Part shown: positions 50,547-59,039 of the stretch, one piece after another
Layout: each line of letters opens with the position of its first letter
How positions within the stretch are numbered: position 1 is the stretch's first letter
Assembly (NCBI RefSeq): GCF_003244875.1
Contig: NZ_LXXZ01000013.1
Location: forward strand, 62,001 to 126,000
Direction of reading: 5' to 3'
Length of the DNA stretch: 64,000 nucleotides
Source of the DNA: Stenotrophomonas sepilia
GTDB lineage: Bacteria; Pseudomonadota; Gammaproteobacteria; Xanthomonadales; Xanthomonadaceae
Program-made: the position numbers and the translations under genes
Notes under the pieces: model-generated
What the model was told of the DNA's origin: nothing
Databases searched by the model: none
Seen by the model: the letters and a program-made list of their open reading frames with translations, nothing else

Positions 50547-50939
50547 ATGAGCAGCAAATCCCACGCCGCGACCGCCACCGAACCCGGCAGGCCCGGCAGT
50601 ACCTATTCCGATGGCCCCGTCTGGCACGCCTTCGGCCTCAGCCGCGCCGCCTATCACGTGGTGCCGCGACGCACCCTGCAGTCGATGCCGGTCGAGTGGC
50701 AGGCGCGCTTTGTCGCGCTGATCGAGGAAGCACGCGAAGTGCTTCCTGATGAGGCTTTCCCTGAGTACCAGGTGATTCGCATCGACGCCGGCCGGTTCGC
50801 CTCCGACCCGAACCGGCGCTATCGCCATGCCGCGCCCTTCCCCCTTCGCTCCGCTGGCGCCGAGCAGGCGTCCCAGATAGCGCCGCTCGCAGGCGCGTTC
50901 GTCAACACCGACACCCAATTCAAACAGGCCCGCCGATGA
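50547..50939 (+). CDS. Hypothetical phage protein
   Basis: 130 residues from the inner ATG. Contains VWHAFGLSRAAYHVVPRRTL and a helix VEWQARFVALIEEAREVLPD. Its stop overlaps the next ATG. No family is recognised. Confidence 0.6.
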   Translation: MSSKSHAATATEPGRPGSTYSDGPVWHAFGLSRAAYHVVPRRTLQSMPVEWQARFVALIEEAREVLPDEAFPEYQVIRIDAGRFASDPNRRYRHAAPFPLRSAGAEQASQIAPLAGAFVNTDTQFKQARR

Positions 50940-51634
50940 CCGCGAACCTCACGCTTCTTCCCACGAACTGTCCCGTTCTGCGCGACGCGTTTGAAACGAT
51001 CAGCGCGATCGCTGTCGAGGCTGTGTGGCTGCCCAACCAGGCGAAGGCCATCACCCTCGCGCAGGCCCAGACCGCGCTGCGAGACCTGCACCACCGCCTG
51101 CCGCGCTTGCAGGATCTGCGCGTGTTCGAAGCCGCCGTAACCGCCTATGTGGCGACTCTGCGCAGCAGCATGCAGGACGGCGACACGCCGCTCTGCGATA
51201 CCACCCGTGCCCGGCTGGCGCAGGCGACCGAATTACTGGAGCTGGTCAGGAATCAGTCCCGGACCGCTGTCGATCCAGCGGACCCGTGGCGTGGCCTGTA
51301 CCACCCCGGTCGGCTCCCAGCGCGCAACGCCGTCGGCGAGATCCCGTGCCATCCGGATGTGCCAATGTGGGCTGACGGTCGCGAGGTGTCGTTGCGGCCG
51401 TTGTTCCTCGCGCAGGGATTCGACCTGCAGGTGACGTTTGGCGACTTCACCGAAGAAGCCGTGGAGAGCGGCGACCATCGTTATTGGGACGAGATGCGCG
51501 CGTGGCAGCCCATTGGCCCCGGCGCAGATTGGCGCCTGGTGTGGCTGGGTGATACCGAAGATGGCCCAGCCGCATGGTTCGTGCGACCGCTTGCTGCCGA
51601 GGCGATCATCGCCTGGGAGGCAGCACATGGCTGA
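50936..51634 (+). CDS. Hypothetical phage protein
   Basis: 232 residues, acidic, soluble, with RLPRLQDLRVFEAAVTAYVA and a C-terminal beta-rich part with Trp (WRLVWLGDTEDGPAAWF). It starts with an ATGA overlap and ends 8 bases inside the methyltransferase gene. The function is unknown. Confidence 0.65.
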   Translation: MTANLTLLPTNCPVLRDAFETISAIAVEAVWLPNQAKAITLAQAQTALRDLHHRLPRLQDLRVFEAAVTAYVATLRSSMQDGDTPLCDTTRARLAQATELLELVRNQSRTAVDPADPWRGLYHPGRLPARNAVGEIPCHPDVPMWADGREVSLRPLFLAQGFDLQVTFGDFTEEAVESGDHRYWDEMRAWQPIGPGADWRLVWLGDTEDGPAAWFVRPLAAEAIIAWEAAHG

Positions 51635-53708
51635 CGGTTCCCGCTCCTTCAACTTCCCGTCGCCACAGGTCTCCCGCCTGCGCCCCGGCGAGATCGTCGT
51701 GGATCTGTTCGCCGGCGGTGGCGGCGCATCGGAAGGGCTTAAGCAGGCCATCGGCATCGATCCCGCCCTTGCCTACAACCACGACGAGCTGGCCATCGGC
51801 ATGCACGCCGCCAACCACCCCCTGACCCAGCACCACCGCGAGGATATCTGGCACGCAGACCCACGCGTCGACGTGGCCGGCCGGCCCATCGGCTGGTTCC
51901 ATGCCTCGCCGGACTGCACGCACTTCAGCCAGGCCAAGGGCGGCCAGCCGCGCAGCCGCAAGACCCGCGCATTGTCGTGGGTGGTGCTGAAGTGGGTTGG
52001 CCAGCTGCTGCGTGCTGATCGGCTGCACGGGACCAACACCGCGCCGCGCATCATCTCCATGGAGAACGTGTGGCAAATCCTGACCTGGGGTCCGCTGGTG
52101 GCAAAGCGCTGCTCCAGGACCGGCCGGGTGGTCACCCTAGACTTGGTCCAGGCCGTGCATCCTGAGTCGGGAAAGCCGCTGTTCCGGCGTGGCAAGCCGG
52201 TCATGGTCAACCGAGTCGCCGACAAGGGCGAGCGGGTGCCCGTCGAGCGCCAGGCTCTTGTCCCCCATAAGCGCTACAGCGGCCGCACTTGGCGGCAGTT
52301 CGTCGCAGCACTGCGGGCGCTGGGCTACGCGGTGGAGTGGCGCAAGCTGGTGGCCAGCGATTACGGCGCCGGCACCAGCCGCGAACGCCTGTTCCTGCTC
52401 GGCCGCCGCGATGGCCAGCCCATCGTGTGGCCCGAGCCGACCCATGGCACAGCCCCGGGACAGAAGCCGCGCGTGACTGCTGCTGACTGCCTGGACTTCT
52501 CGATTCCCTGCCCGTCCATCTTTACTCGGGACCGGCCGCTGGCCGACGCCACCATGCGCCGCATCGCCAAGGGCGTCATGCGGCACGTCATCAACTCGGC
52601 CGATCCCTTCATCGTCCCTGCAACGCACCAGGGCGGCGATCGCGTGCATAGCGTGCGCGACCCCATGCGCACCATCACCGCCGCCAATCGCGGCGAGCTG
52701 ATGCTGGTGGCGCCCGAGCTGGCGCCGTTCCTCACCGAGCATGCCAACGCAAGCCGTCAGCGGACGATGGCAGCGGGCGAGCCACTTCCTACCGTCTGCG
52801 CCGGGGTGAAGGGTGGGCACTTCTCGGTGGTATCCCCGACACTTGTCCAGACCGGCCATGGCGAGCGCGCGGGCCAGGCCCCTCGTGCGCTGGATCTGCA
52901 GCAGCCGCTGGGCACGATTGTCGCGGGCGGTGTAAAGCACGCTGTGGCCGCGCCGCATCTGGTGAAGTTCCGCGGCGACAGCATCGGCACGGCGGCCACT
53001 GAGCCCGTGCCGACGATCACTTCTGGTGCTGGTGCAGCTAGGCCGGCCGGCGCAGCGCACGCTCTCGGTGTGGCCGCCGCCTCGCTGGTCACGCTGCGAC
53101 GGAACATGGTCGGCGCCGATGCGCGCACGCCGCTCACCACAGTAGCCGCTCAGGCGGAACACCACGCGGTATCCAGTGCCTTCATGGTCCAGGCCGCACA
53201 CGGCGAAGGTCGAACTGGCGGCGTCCAACGCTGGGGAACTGGCAGCAAGGATGCTCGCTCGCCGGTCGGCACGGTCACTGCCAGTGGCAACGGCGGGCAT
53301 GCCGTTGCGGAGGCGGAGCTGGCGCGACTTTCACCTGAGCAAGAGGCAGGCGCCCTGCGGGTGGCAGCGTTCCTGGTGAAGTACTACGGCAGCGGCATCG
53401 CCGTGGATCTGCACGACCCAGTGGACACGGTGACTACCAAGGATCGCCTGGCGCTGGTCACCGTGGTCATCAAGGGCACGCCCTACGTCATCGTGGATAT
53501 CGGCCTGCGCATGCTCAAGCCGCATGAGCTGTTCCGCGCGCAGGGCTTCCCGGTGACCTACGTCATCGACCGCACCGCCGACGGCACCGTACTGAAGACC
53601 ACGGCCCAGGTGCGCATGTGCGGCAATAGCGTCAGCCCACCGCCGTTCTACGCCTTGATCGACGCCAACCTGGACCCGGTGGCTTTGCCGCAGGCGGACG
53701 CCGCATGA
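51627..53708 (+). CDS. C5-cytosine DNA methyltransferase with repeat array
   Basis: 693 residues from the ATG. IVVDLFAGGGGASEG is the SAM motif, HASPDCTHFS the catalytic Cys loop (SPDC in place of PPC), ISMENV the ENV motif and GAGTSRERLFLLGRR the R-x-R motif. Residues about 340-605 form a repeat of seven units built on P-x-x-T-[IV]. Target recognition normally lies in this part. It probably marks phage DNA against restriction. Confidence 0.9.
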   Translation: MADGSRSFNFPSPQVSRLRPGEIVVDLFAGGGGASEGLKQAIGIDPALAYNHDELAIGMHAANHPLTQHHREDIWHADPRVDVAGRPIGWFHASPDCTHFSQAKGGQPRSRKTRALSWVVLKWVGQLLRADRLHGTNTAPRIISMENVWQILTWGPLVAKRCSRTGRVVTLDLVQAVHPESGKPLFRRGKPVMVNRVADKGERVPVERQALVPHKRYSGRTWRQFVAALRALGYAVEWRKLVASDYGAGTSRERLFLLGRRDGQPIVWPEPTHGTAPGQKPRVTAADCLDFSIPCPSIFTRDRPLADATMRRIAKGVMRHVINSADPFIVPATHQGGDRVHSVRDPMRTITAANRGELMLVAPELAPFLTEHANASRQRTMAAGEPLPTVCAGVKGGHFSVVSPTLVQTGHGERAGQAPRALDLQQPLGTIVAGGVKHAVAAPHLVKFRGDSIGTAATEPVPTITSGAGAARPAGAAHALGVAAASLVTLRRNMVGADARTPLTTVAAQAEHHAVSSAFMVQAAHGEGRTGGVQRWGTGSKDARSPVGTVTASGNGGHAVAEAELARLSPEQEAGALRVAAFLVKYYGSGIAVDLHDPVDTVTTKDRLALVTVVIKGTPYVIVDIGLRMLKPHELFRAQGFPVTYVIDRTADGTVLKTTAQVRMCGNSVSPPPFYALIDANLDPVALPQADAA

Positions 53709-54040
53709 GCATCCGACGCCAGCACGCCAACAACGGCATGGCCGCCGGCGGCCGTCCGATCCGCATCCCCCGCTCGATCGACAGCGTGCGCTCGCACCTG
53801 AAGCGCCACCTCCTGGAGGAAGGGAAGCGCATGCAGGACCTGGCTGACGTCTGGGGCTGCTCGAAGCACAACGTCTACGACCTGTTCTACCGAGACCGGC
53901 CCATCTCACCGAACCACATCGAGCTGGCCGCCAGGATGCTCGGTCTGGACGAATTCGACACCAACGAGCTGCGCCTGCTCGGGGCACGTGAGGCCGGCTG
54001 GCAGATCGACACCAACTTCCTACTGGAGAAGAACGCATGA
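53705..54040 (+). CDS. Small HTH protein
   Basis: 111 residues. SHLKRHLLEEGKRMQDLADV and WGCSKHNVYDLFYRDRPISP look like a lambda-repressor-type helix-turn-helix. ATGA overlaps on both sides. It could control the operon or excision. Confidence 0.6.
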   Translation: MSIRRQHANNGMAAGGRPIRIPRSIDSVRSHLKRHLLEEGKRMQDLADVWGCSKHNVYDLFYRDRPISPNHIELAARMLGLDEFDTNELRLLGAREAGWQIDTNFLLEKNA

Positions 54041-54294
54041 CCACCGACAAGAAGACCCTGGCGGACGTGAAGCCCGGTGGGAGGGTGAGGCTGGGGGATC
54101 AGGCCGATGGAGTGAACCCGACTGCGCAGGCCGTGGACCTGGAACGCTTCCGTGGCACGGTCAAATCCCAGTATTCCATGACTGAGTGGATGCACCGATG
54201 CGGATTTGTATCGGCAGAGAAGCCGGAAGAGAGCAAGAAGAACCACGACTACCTGATGGCCCTGATCGACAGCCAGGCGGTGGGCAATGGCTGA
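54037..54294 (+). CDS. Hypothetical phage protein
   Basis: 85 residues, beginning TDKKTLADVKPGGRVRLGDQ, then a helical part with WMHRCGFVS. It overlaps genes on both sides. No family is recognised. Confidence 0.6.
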   Translation: MTTDKKTLADVKPGGRVRLGDQADGVNPTAQAVDLERFRGTVKSQYSMTEWMHRCGFVSAEKPEESKKNHDYLMALIDSQAVGNG

Positions 54295-54466
54295 CCGCAT
54301 CCCCTACCGCCGCACTGGCGACGATATGGATCTGCCCGAAGGCAAGACCTGCGGCGACTGCGTGCACTGCCGGCGATGCACCGCAATGTTCGGCCACATC
54401 CCTGCAGACGAAAGCTGTGACTGGTCGCCGTCTCGATTCCGGGCGGTCGAAGGAGCCACGCCTTGA
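54287..54466 (+). CDS. Small Cys-rich (zinc) protein
   Basis: 59 residues. TCGDCVHCRRC places Cys at 22, 25, 28 and 31, with a fifth in DESCDWSP at 44. This matches a phage protein family with a small zinc-binding fold of unknown role. It overlaps the previous gene by 8 bases and the next by 4. Confidence 0.75.
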   Translation: MADRIPYRRTGDDMDLPEGKTCGDCVHCRRCTAMFGHIPADESCDWSPSRFRAVEGATP

Positions 54467-54684
54467 TCGGCGAGATCCTCCAATTCCGCGACCTGCAGGA
54501 ACTCTGCCAGCCCGGGAAGCGCCCGCGACTGGCAACGGTCGAGCGCTGGGCGCGCGATCGCCACATCCGCTTTCAGTACGACGCCTGCGGTGGAATCTGG
54601 ACCACCACGACAGCATTGAACGAGGCCCTCGGCCTAACTGCACCTGCCAGCAATGGCGACACCTATTCCACCGACCTGCTCTAA
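54463..54684 (+). CDS. Excisionase-like protein (DUF4224 type)
   Basis: 73 residues from a TTG with AGGAG 7 bases upstream, overlapping the previous stop (TTGA). LQFRDLQELCQPGKRPRLAT and RWARDRHIRFQYDACGGIW fit a DUF4224 wing-helix often found before integrases. It would direct excision. Confidence 0.72.
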   Translation: MIGEILQFRDLQELCQPGKRPRLATVERWARDRHIRFQYDACGGIWTTTTALNEALGLTAPASNGDTYSTDLL

Positions 54685-54702
54685 CGGAAACAGCGACGAA
54701 AC

Positions 54703-55893
54703 ATGGCACGTCCTCGCAAGGTTCCATCGAACCTCCCCAAGCACATCGACTACGGCAAGGTGCCACAAGGCGTCTACTGGGACGGGACCGGCCGTGGGCG
54801 ATGGTATGTGCGCGATGCACATCCGGAGGGGCATGGGACGAAGTGCAAGACTGTGGCCGGACCGGCGGCACGCCTATCGGATCTGCATGCGATCGCGGAA
54901 GCTCGCGGGGGCGAGGCACAGAGGGGTACCGTCGCCTACGTCATCGACCAACACGCGAGGAGCTTCGCGTTCACCCAGCTCGGGACCACCACACAGCAGC
55001 ATTATCGTGACTACGCAAAGGCGATCAAGGTGTTCCCTCTGAAGAACGGGAGCAAGCTGGGTGATGCCGTAGTGGACCGCCTGTCGCCAGGGTTCATCCG
55101 CCGGCTGATCGACATCATTGCTCAAGGCCGACCAGGAACCAGACCAGGTGATGCTGCCGTTCCTGGCTACCCCACCAAGGCGAATCACTGGCTCAGCTAC
55201 CTACGCCGCGTCTTTGGCTGGGCACGCGAGCATGACCATGTGACGACCAACCCCGCCGCCGGCATCAAGAAGGTCAAGGAGAAGCGCGACCACCGTATGC
55301 CTGAGCGTGATGTCTTCCGCCGAGTCCAGGACTACGCACGTCGCTGCAGCGAGCGCGGCGCGCGCGAGAAAGGAGCACTGCCAGTCTACCTATGGGCGGC
55401 CATGGAACTGGCCTACCAGGCACGTTTGCGCGGCATCGAGGTGCGCACGTTGACCGATCACCATGTAGAGGGCGAGGTTCTGCAGACCAACCGCCGCAAG
55501 GGCAGCCGCGACAACCTGGTGCGCAAAGGTGAGCAGACTCAGGTGGCGATCAAAGTCCTGCAGGATCGGCGCACGGCCATTTGGGCCAAACGTGGCATCA
55601 CACAACTTAATGCGCCACTGTCGCCAAAGGCCCGGCCGCTGTTCGTCAGCGAGGACGGAGAAATGCTCACCGGGCACGGATGGCACACCACCTGGGGTCG
55701 CCTGATGCGCAATGCGGTCAGGGACGGCATCATCACGGAGGACGAGCGCTTCGCTCTACACGGATTGAAGCACCGAGGCGTTACCGACACTAATGGCAAC
55801 AAAAAGGAAGCCAGTGGCCACAAGACTGATGCAATGCTGCACGTCTATGACCACTCACTTCCGACGGTTGATGAGGCTGGCCGGGGCACGTAG
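54703..55893 (+). CDS. int: Tyrosine recombinase integrase of prophage 2
   Basis: 396 residues. The catalytic half has ARLRGIEVRTL (Arg), HGLKHRGVTDT (His and a basic residue), SGHKTDAMLHVYDH with the Tyr. The N-terminal part is an arm-type DNA-binding domain. It acts at the tRNA-Arg site 1.9 kb to the right, beyond the toxin-antitoxin operon. Confidence 0.93.
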   Translation: MARPRKVPSNLPKHIDYGKVPQGVYWDGTGRGRWYVRDAHPEGHGTKCKTVAGPAARLSDLHAIAEARGGEAQRGTVAYVIDQHARSFAFTQLGTTTQQHYRDYAKAIKVFPLKNGSKLGDAVVDRLSPGFIRRLIDIIAQGRPGTRPGDAAVPGYPTKANHWLSYLRRVFGWAREHDHVTTNPAAGIKKVKEKRDHRMPERDVFRRVQDYARRCSERGAREKGALPVYLWAAMELAYQARLRGIEVRTLTDHHVEGEVLQTNRRKGSRDNLVRKGEQTQVAIKVLQDRRTAIWAKRGITQLNAPLSPKARPLFVSEDGEMLTGHGWHTTWGRLMRNAVRDGIITEDERFALHGLKHRGVTDTNGNKKEASGHKTDAMLHVYDHSLPTVDEAGRGT

Positions 55894-55934
55894 CCCTTCG
55901 GAACGGACCTCTCCTCAAAGCTTCGCGATGCGGG

Positions 55935-56195
55935 TCAGGTACGCCAACCTCGGTCAAGAAAAGCGTTGAGATCGTCACGCTTCCAAGGTGCAGCGCCCTG
56001 ATAGAGCTGCAACTTCTTACCGACGCGCGAGCGATTCTCATCGGTCATGTCGTAACCGCGCGTTTTGAGGTACTGATCGATGAAGTAGCTGACCTCATAT
56101 GACTCGGACATCGACACGAAAATTCTGTCGATGGGGCCCCTGTAGTGCTTATTGTCGTTCGTGTTCCAGTTCATAGCATTGAACTCAAGTTGCAT
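55935..56195 (-). CDS. Fourth gene of toxin-antitoxin-chaperone operon
   Basis: 86 residues; it starts 11 bases inside the end of the SecB-like gene. Soluble, helical: RIFVSMSESYEVSYFIDQYL, RSRVGKKLQLYQGAAPWKRD, then LNAFLDRGW. No family is recognised. The overlap shows it is made with the module and may belong to it. Confidence 0.65.
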   Translation of the reverse strand: MQLEFNAMNWNTNDNKHYRGPIDRIFVSMSESYEVSYFIDQYLKTRGYDMTDENRSRVGKKLQLYQGAAPWKRDDLNAFLDRGWRT

Positions 56196-56712
56196 CTACG
56201 TCTGATTCGTCCGGCAGCAGCGCTGCCATCTCACCGCTACCGATCTGGAAGAGCGGCACCGGAAGCACCGGCAAAGACGCCCGCTTGAGCGTATCAAACA
56301 CATGCTGCCGCCAGAACGGCCAAGCGTTGTGAACGCAGTTCAGGCGAACAAACTTCATGAAATCTTCTCGCGCAGGATCAGAAATCACTTGGTAGACGAC
56401 AGCAAACGACGTTTCAAGCTCAAAAAGCAGACGTTGCTCAACACTTTCGTCCTCACCCCCATCTTGGGGCGCTGCATGCAAGCCACGCAAGCCCAAATGG
56501 ACGATGACACGCAGGAGATCGTGGGTGTTGCCTTCGTCATCCGTGATCTCAAGCCGCTGAGGCGTAACTCCCTTGCGGGTTTGAGCGCCTAACTGACCGT
56601 CGTGCAAGCCAGGGAAGTACTCAATGCCCCGTTTGAGATGAGTTTCCCAAAGCTGCACATCCATCAAGGAGAAGTGCTGGGAAGGATCGAATGTCATCGT
56701 TGGATTGCTCAC
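56185..56712 (-). CDS. SecB-like chaperone of TA system
   Basis: 175 residues from a GTG overlapping the antitoxin stop (GTGA); other starts (TTG 56742, ATG 56697) are possible. The fold signature near the end, VHNAWPFWRQHVFDTLKRAS followed by LPVLPVPLF, matches SecB's NAxPFxRxxISDLxxRGGFPxxLLPP, and the middle FELETSFAVVYQV matches SecB strand 3. In toxin-antitoxin-chaperone systems such a protein keeps the antitoxin folded and protected. Length suits SecB (155) and Rv1957 (181). Confidence 0.75.
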   Translation of the reverse strand: MSNPTMTFDPSQHFSLMDVQLWETHLKRGIEYFPGLHDGQLGAQTRKGVTPQRLEITDDEGNTHDLLRVIVHLGLRGLHAAPQDGGEDESVEQRLLFELETSFAVVYQVISDPAREDFMKFVRLNCVHNAWPFWRQHVFDTLKRASLPVLPVPLFQIGSGEMAALLPDESDVDAT

Positions 56713-57329
56713 AGTGCTACGGCCAAACGCTGCTTCGACCAACCATAGCGATCGTCGTTTGCTGAACGTCGCGGGGATTCATCCCAAGCGCACGTATAGA
56801 GTGCAGCGTGGGTCGCCCCAAGAGTGCGTATAGGCGACCAGAGCAGATCAATCGCGTCAGTGCCACACGGATCATCAATACGCGCTCCCACCACGTCGAC
56901 GCAGCGCTGCAAGTCACCGGCGACAACTCGCGGCAGGATTTGCCTAGCTTCAGGCGAAAGCGCTAGCAAACGCATCAACAAGTCCATCTGACGAGATTGC
57001 ACGACTTCGCCGCGCTCGTATTTGGAGAACGCATTGGCGCCGCCACCCAAGAATGTGACAGCCTGAGCCTGAGACCATCCAAGCGCCTTCCGCCAATCAC
57101 GGATCTGATCCGAGCTCATCAGCCCATCCGCGTGACGCTTAGCGTCCGCGAACAAGCGCTGATTCACCTTCGCTTGTTCCGGGGTAGCCATTTCTTCACC
57201 GCAGGCGTCGCAACGCGACAACTGCACATTGGGCACAAGCAATTGCTTGCCACCGTGCACGATGGTCTCGCTGTCGGTGAAGATGTGCAGTTCACCCTTT
57301 TCACAATAGGGGCAAAGTTGCATGGTCAA
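56709..57329 (-). CDS. mqsA: MqsA-type antitoxin with C-terminal extension
   Basis: 206 residues. The N-terminal zinc domain has Cys6-x2-Cys9 and Cys40-x2-Cys43, as in MqsA; the central HTH reads QIRDWRKALGWSQAQAVTFL then NAFSKYERGEVV. Ordinary MqsA ends near residue 131; here about 75 further residues, rich in hydrophobics and aromatics (LLWSPIRTLGATHAALYTCA), follow. Such an extension is known as a chaperone-addiction tail in related modules. It binds the toxin and represses its own operon. Confidence 0.85.
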   Translation of the reverse strand: MTMQLCPYCEKGELHIFTDSETIVHGGKQLLVPNVQLSRCDACGEEMATPEQAKVNQRLFADAKRHADGLMSSDQIRDWRKALGWSQAQAVTFLGGGANAFSKYERGEVVQSRQMDLLMRLLALSPEARQILPRVVAGDLQRCVDVVGARIDDPCGTDAIDLLWSPIRTLGATHAALYTCAWDESPRRSANDDRYGWSKQRLAVAL

Positions 57330-57658
57330 CCTTTTCTCTGAAGATGGAAGGAGCCCAGAGCCACCTGGGAGAGCGTAGCGTTCGAGCGCTCGCTCAGTTT
57401 CACGTAGAGGGCGTCAATTCCGCGGCTATGCGGAAAGCACGGCTTGTAGACATCGAATTGAATTTCGGACCCGTCAGGACCAGATGCCACGTAGCGGCCG
57501 GCGTAGTCTGCGGGAGTAAGCGCTTCCAAGCACTCGCACACGTCATTGAAGCCATAGCCCAAGTTGGTCACATCGCGTTGGACGGTCCGATTTATGGTGA
57601 CACGCCGGCATCTAGCGGCCTCGTGAATGCGGTCTAGTTCGTATAGTGGAGCGCTCAC
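57326..57658 (-). CDS. mqsR: MqsR-type toxin (mRNA interferase)
   Basis: 110 residues from a GTG. FDVYKP and DALYVKL match the E. coli MqsR blocks DVYRP and VYLKI, and the end ALGSFHLQRKG matches LIVSFKEK. MqsR cuts mRNA at GCU and stops growth. It precedes the antitoxin gene (the order toxin-antitoxin) with a 4-base overlap. Confidence 0.85.
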   Translation of the reverse strand: MSAPLYELDRIHEAARCRRVTINRTVQRDVTNLGYGFNDVCECLEALTPADYAGRYVASGPDGSEIQFDVYKPCFPHSRGIDALYVKLSERSNATLSQVALGSFHLQRKG

Positions 57659-57669
57659 GGGATGAAATC

Positions 57670-57682
57670 AACCATCATGGTT
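57670..57682. promoter_or_regulatory. Palindromic operator before mqsR
   Basis: AACCAT-C-ATGGTT, a perfect 13-bp palindrome 11 bp upstream of the toxin start; E. coli MqsA binds AACCT-N3-AGGTT. A weaker GGTTC-CT-GAACC follows at 57725-57736. A -10-like TATGCT reads on the minus strand near 57738-57743. MqsA or its complexes probably bind here. Confidence 0.55.
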
Positions 57683-57823
57683 AGGTCCGGTAGCTTGAGC
57701 TTAAGGCACCTCGACTCCCCGAGAGGTTCCTGAACCGAGCATAGCAAAGCCCGCCCGAACCGGGCACATTTTCGGGAGTCATTTCAGGATGGTGATGCGG
57801 AATTCAAGCTAAGCCATTGATTT

Positions 57824-57873
57824 CAATGGCGCGCCCGACAGGAATCGAACCTGTAACCGCCGGCTTAGAAGGC
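57824..57873. repeat. attR of prophage 2
   Basis: Second copy of the 50-bp repeat at 16842-16891, inside intact tRNA-Arg plus three bases. Precise recombination between the copies would remove 40.98 kb and restore the tRNA region. Confidence 0.93.
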
Positions 57874-57903
57874 CGGTGCTCTATCCAGTTGAGCTACGGG
57901 CGC
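57827..57903 (-). tRNA. tRNA-Arg(UCU)
   Basis: 77 bases with CCA. Acceptor GCGCCCG/CGGGCGC, anticodon stem CCGGC/GCCGG and loop CTTCTAA with anticodon TCT. The 3' part is supplied by the prophage. Confidence 0.97.
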
Positions 57904-57942
57904 CCGAACCGGAACGGTGTCCAATCCGACGTGGCGTGGGAT

Positions 57943-58019
57943 TGGTCGGGGTAGAGGGATTCGAACCCCCGACATCCTGCTCCCAAAGCAGGCGCGCTAC
58001 CAGACTGCGCTATACCCCG
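57943..58019 (-). tRNA. tRNA-Pro(UGG)
   Basis: 77 bases with CCA. Acceptor CGGGGTA/TACCCCG, anticodon loop TTTGGGA with anticodon TGG. It is upstream of tRNA-Arg, probably in one transcript. Confidence 0.97.
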
Positions 58020-58199
58020 GTCTTGCAATCCCCTCGGGTTGGGCCCGGGGAGTTGTTCATTGTCGCCAAGCGCGTTGGGAACTGTCAACGAAGGATGCAC
58101 AGAACCCGGGCCTGCCACAACGCCGAAAGCAGTCATCGGCTATGCTCACGCCCATCGGCCGGATGGCCGTCCCGACCTTCATCCGCACGGAGAACACGC

Positions 58200-58958
58200 A
58201 TGCGCAGCGGCAACCCGGCTCTTTCCGAGTCGACTTTCCTCGACCTCGCCAGTGGCTCGGTAGTGACCAGCCCCGACCAGGTCATGACCCTCAATGGCAC
58301 CGCCAACAAGACCGGCATCCTGCTGCTGTTGACCGTGCTGACCGCGGCGTTCGCCTGGAGCCAGGCGGTCGACGAGTACGGCCAGATTTCCGGCAGCGCG
58401 AGCCTGTACGCCATCGGCGGCGCGATTGGCGGCCTGGTGCTGGCACTGATCACCATCTTCAAGAAGGAATGGTCGCCGGTCACCGCGCCGATGTACGCGC
58501 TGGTCGAAGGCCTGTTCCTGGGCGCCGTGTCGGCCCTGTTCAACATGAAGTATCCGGGCATCGTGTTCCAGGCGGTGCTGCTGACCTTCGGCACCCTGGC
58601 CGCCCTGCTGTTCGCATACCGCAGCGGCCTGATCAAGGCCACCGAGAACTTCAAGATGGGCGTGGTCGCCGCCACCGGCGGCATCGCCCTGCTCTACCTG
58701 GCCTCGTTCGTACTGGGCTTCTTCAACATCAACGTGCCGGTGATCCACGACTCCAGCTGGCTGGGCATTGCCTTCAGCCTGTTCGTGGTGGTCGTGGCCG
58801 CGCTGAACCTGGTGCTGGACTTCGATTTCATCGAGTCCGGCGTCGCCCAGCGCGCGCCGAAGTACATGGAGTGGTATGGCGCATTCGGCCTGATGGTGAC
58901 CCTGGTCTGGCTGTATGTGGAGTTCCTGCGCCTGCTGTCGAAGATCCAGCAGCGCTGA
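58200..58958 (+). CDS. YccA/Bax-inhibitor-1 family membrane protein
   Basis: 252 residues from the ATG with CGGAG upstream. Seven hydrophobic segments (first about residues 38-55; the last about 225-243), with the pattern SPVTAPMYALVEGLFLGAVS typical of the family and YMEWYGAFGLMVTLVWLY at the end. Related YccA modulates the FtsH protease in the inner membrane. A strong terminator follows. Confidence 0.9.
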   Translation: MRSGNPALSESTFLDLASGSVVTSPDQVMTLNGTANKTGILLLLTVLTAAFAWSQAVDEYGQISGSASLYAIGGAIGGLVLALITIFKKEWSPVTAPMYALVEGLFLGAVSALFNMKYPGIVFQAVLLTFGTLAALLFAYRSGLIKATENFKMGVVAATGGIALLYLASFVLGFFNINVPVIHDSSWLGIAFSLFVVVVAALNLVLDFDFIESGVAQRAPKYMEWYGAFGLMVTLVWLYVEFLRLLSKIQQR

Positions 58959-58983
58959 ACCGGACAGAGCCATAAACGACAAA

Positions 58984-59006
58984 GGGCGCCTTCGGGGCGC
59001 CCTTTT
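58984..59006 (+). terminator. Rho-independent terminator
   Basis: GGGCGCC-TTCGG-GGCGCCC followed by TTTTC. It ends the YccA-family gene; the LysR gene on the other strand ends 30 bp on. Confidence 0.85.
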
Positions 59007-59039
59007 CTCTTTGTAACGCGTGGCTGCTGCATTTCCCGG

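Larger units (their letters stand above)
16842..57873. mobile_element. Prophage 2: lambda-like siphovirus in tRNA-Arg
   Basis: A perfect 50-bp repeat of the tRNA-Arg 3' part bounds 41 kb of phage genes. The intact tRNA lies at the right end beside the integrase. Minus-strand late genes cover 17-45 kb, the switch lies at 46-47 kb and a rightward operon at 48-56 kb. A frameshift in the portal gene suggests it may not make particles. Confidence 0.93.

Noticed and set aside
58133-58982. Minus-strand frames over the YccA-family gene
   Set aside because: They are shadows of a seven-helix membrane protein with a good start, ribosome-binding site and terminator.
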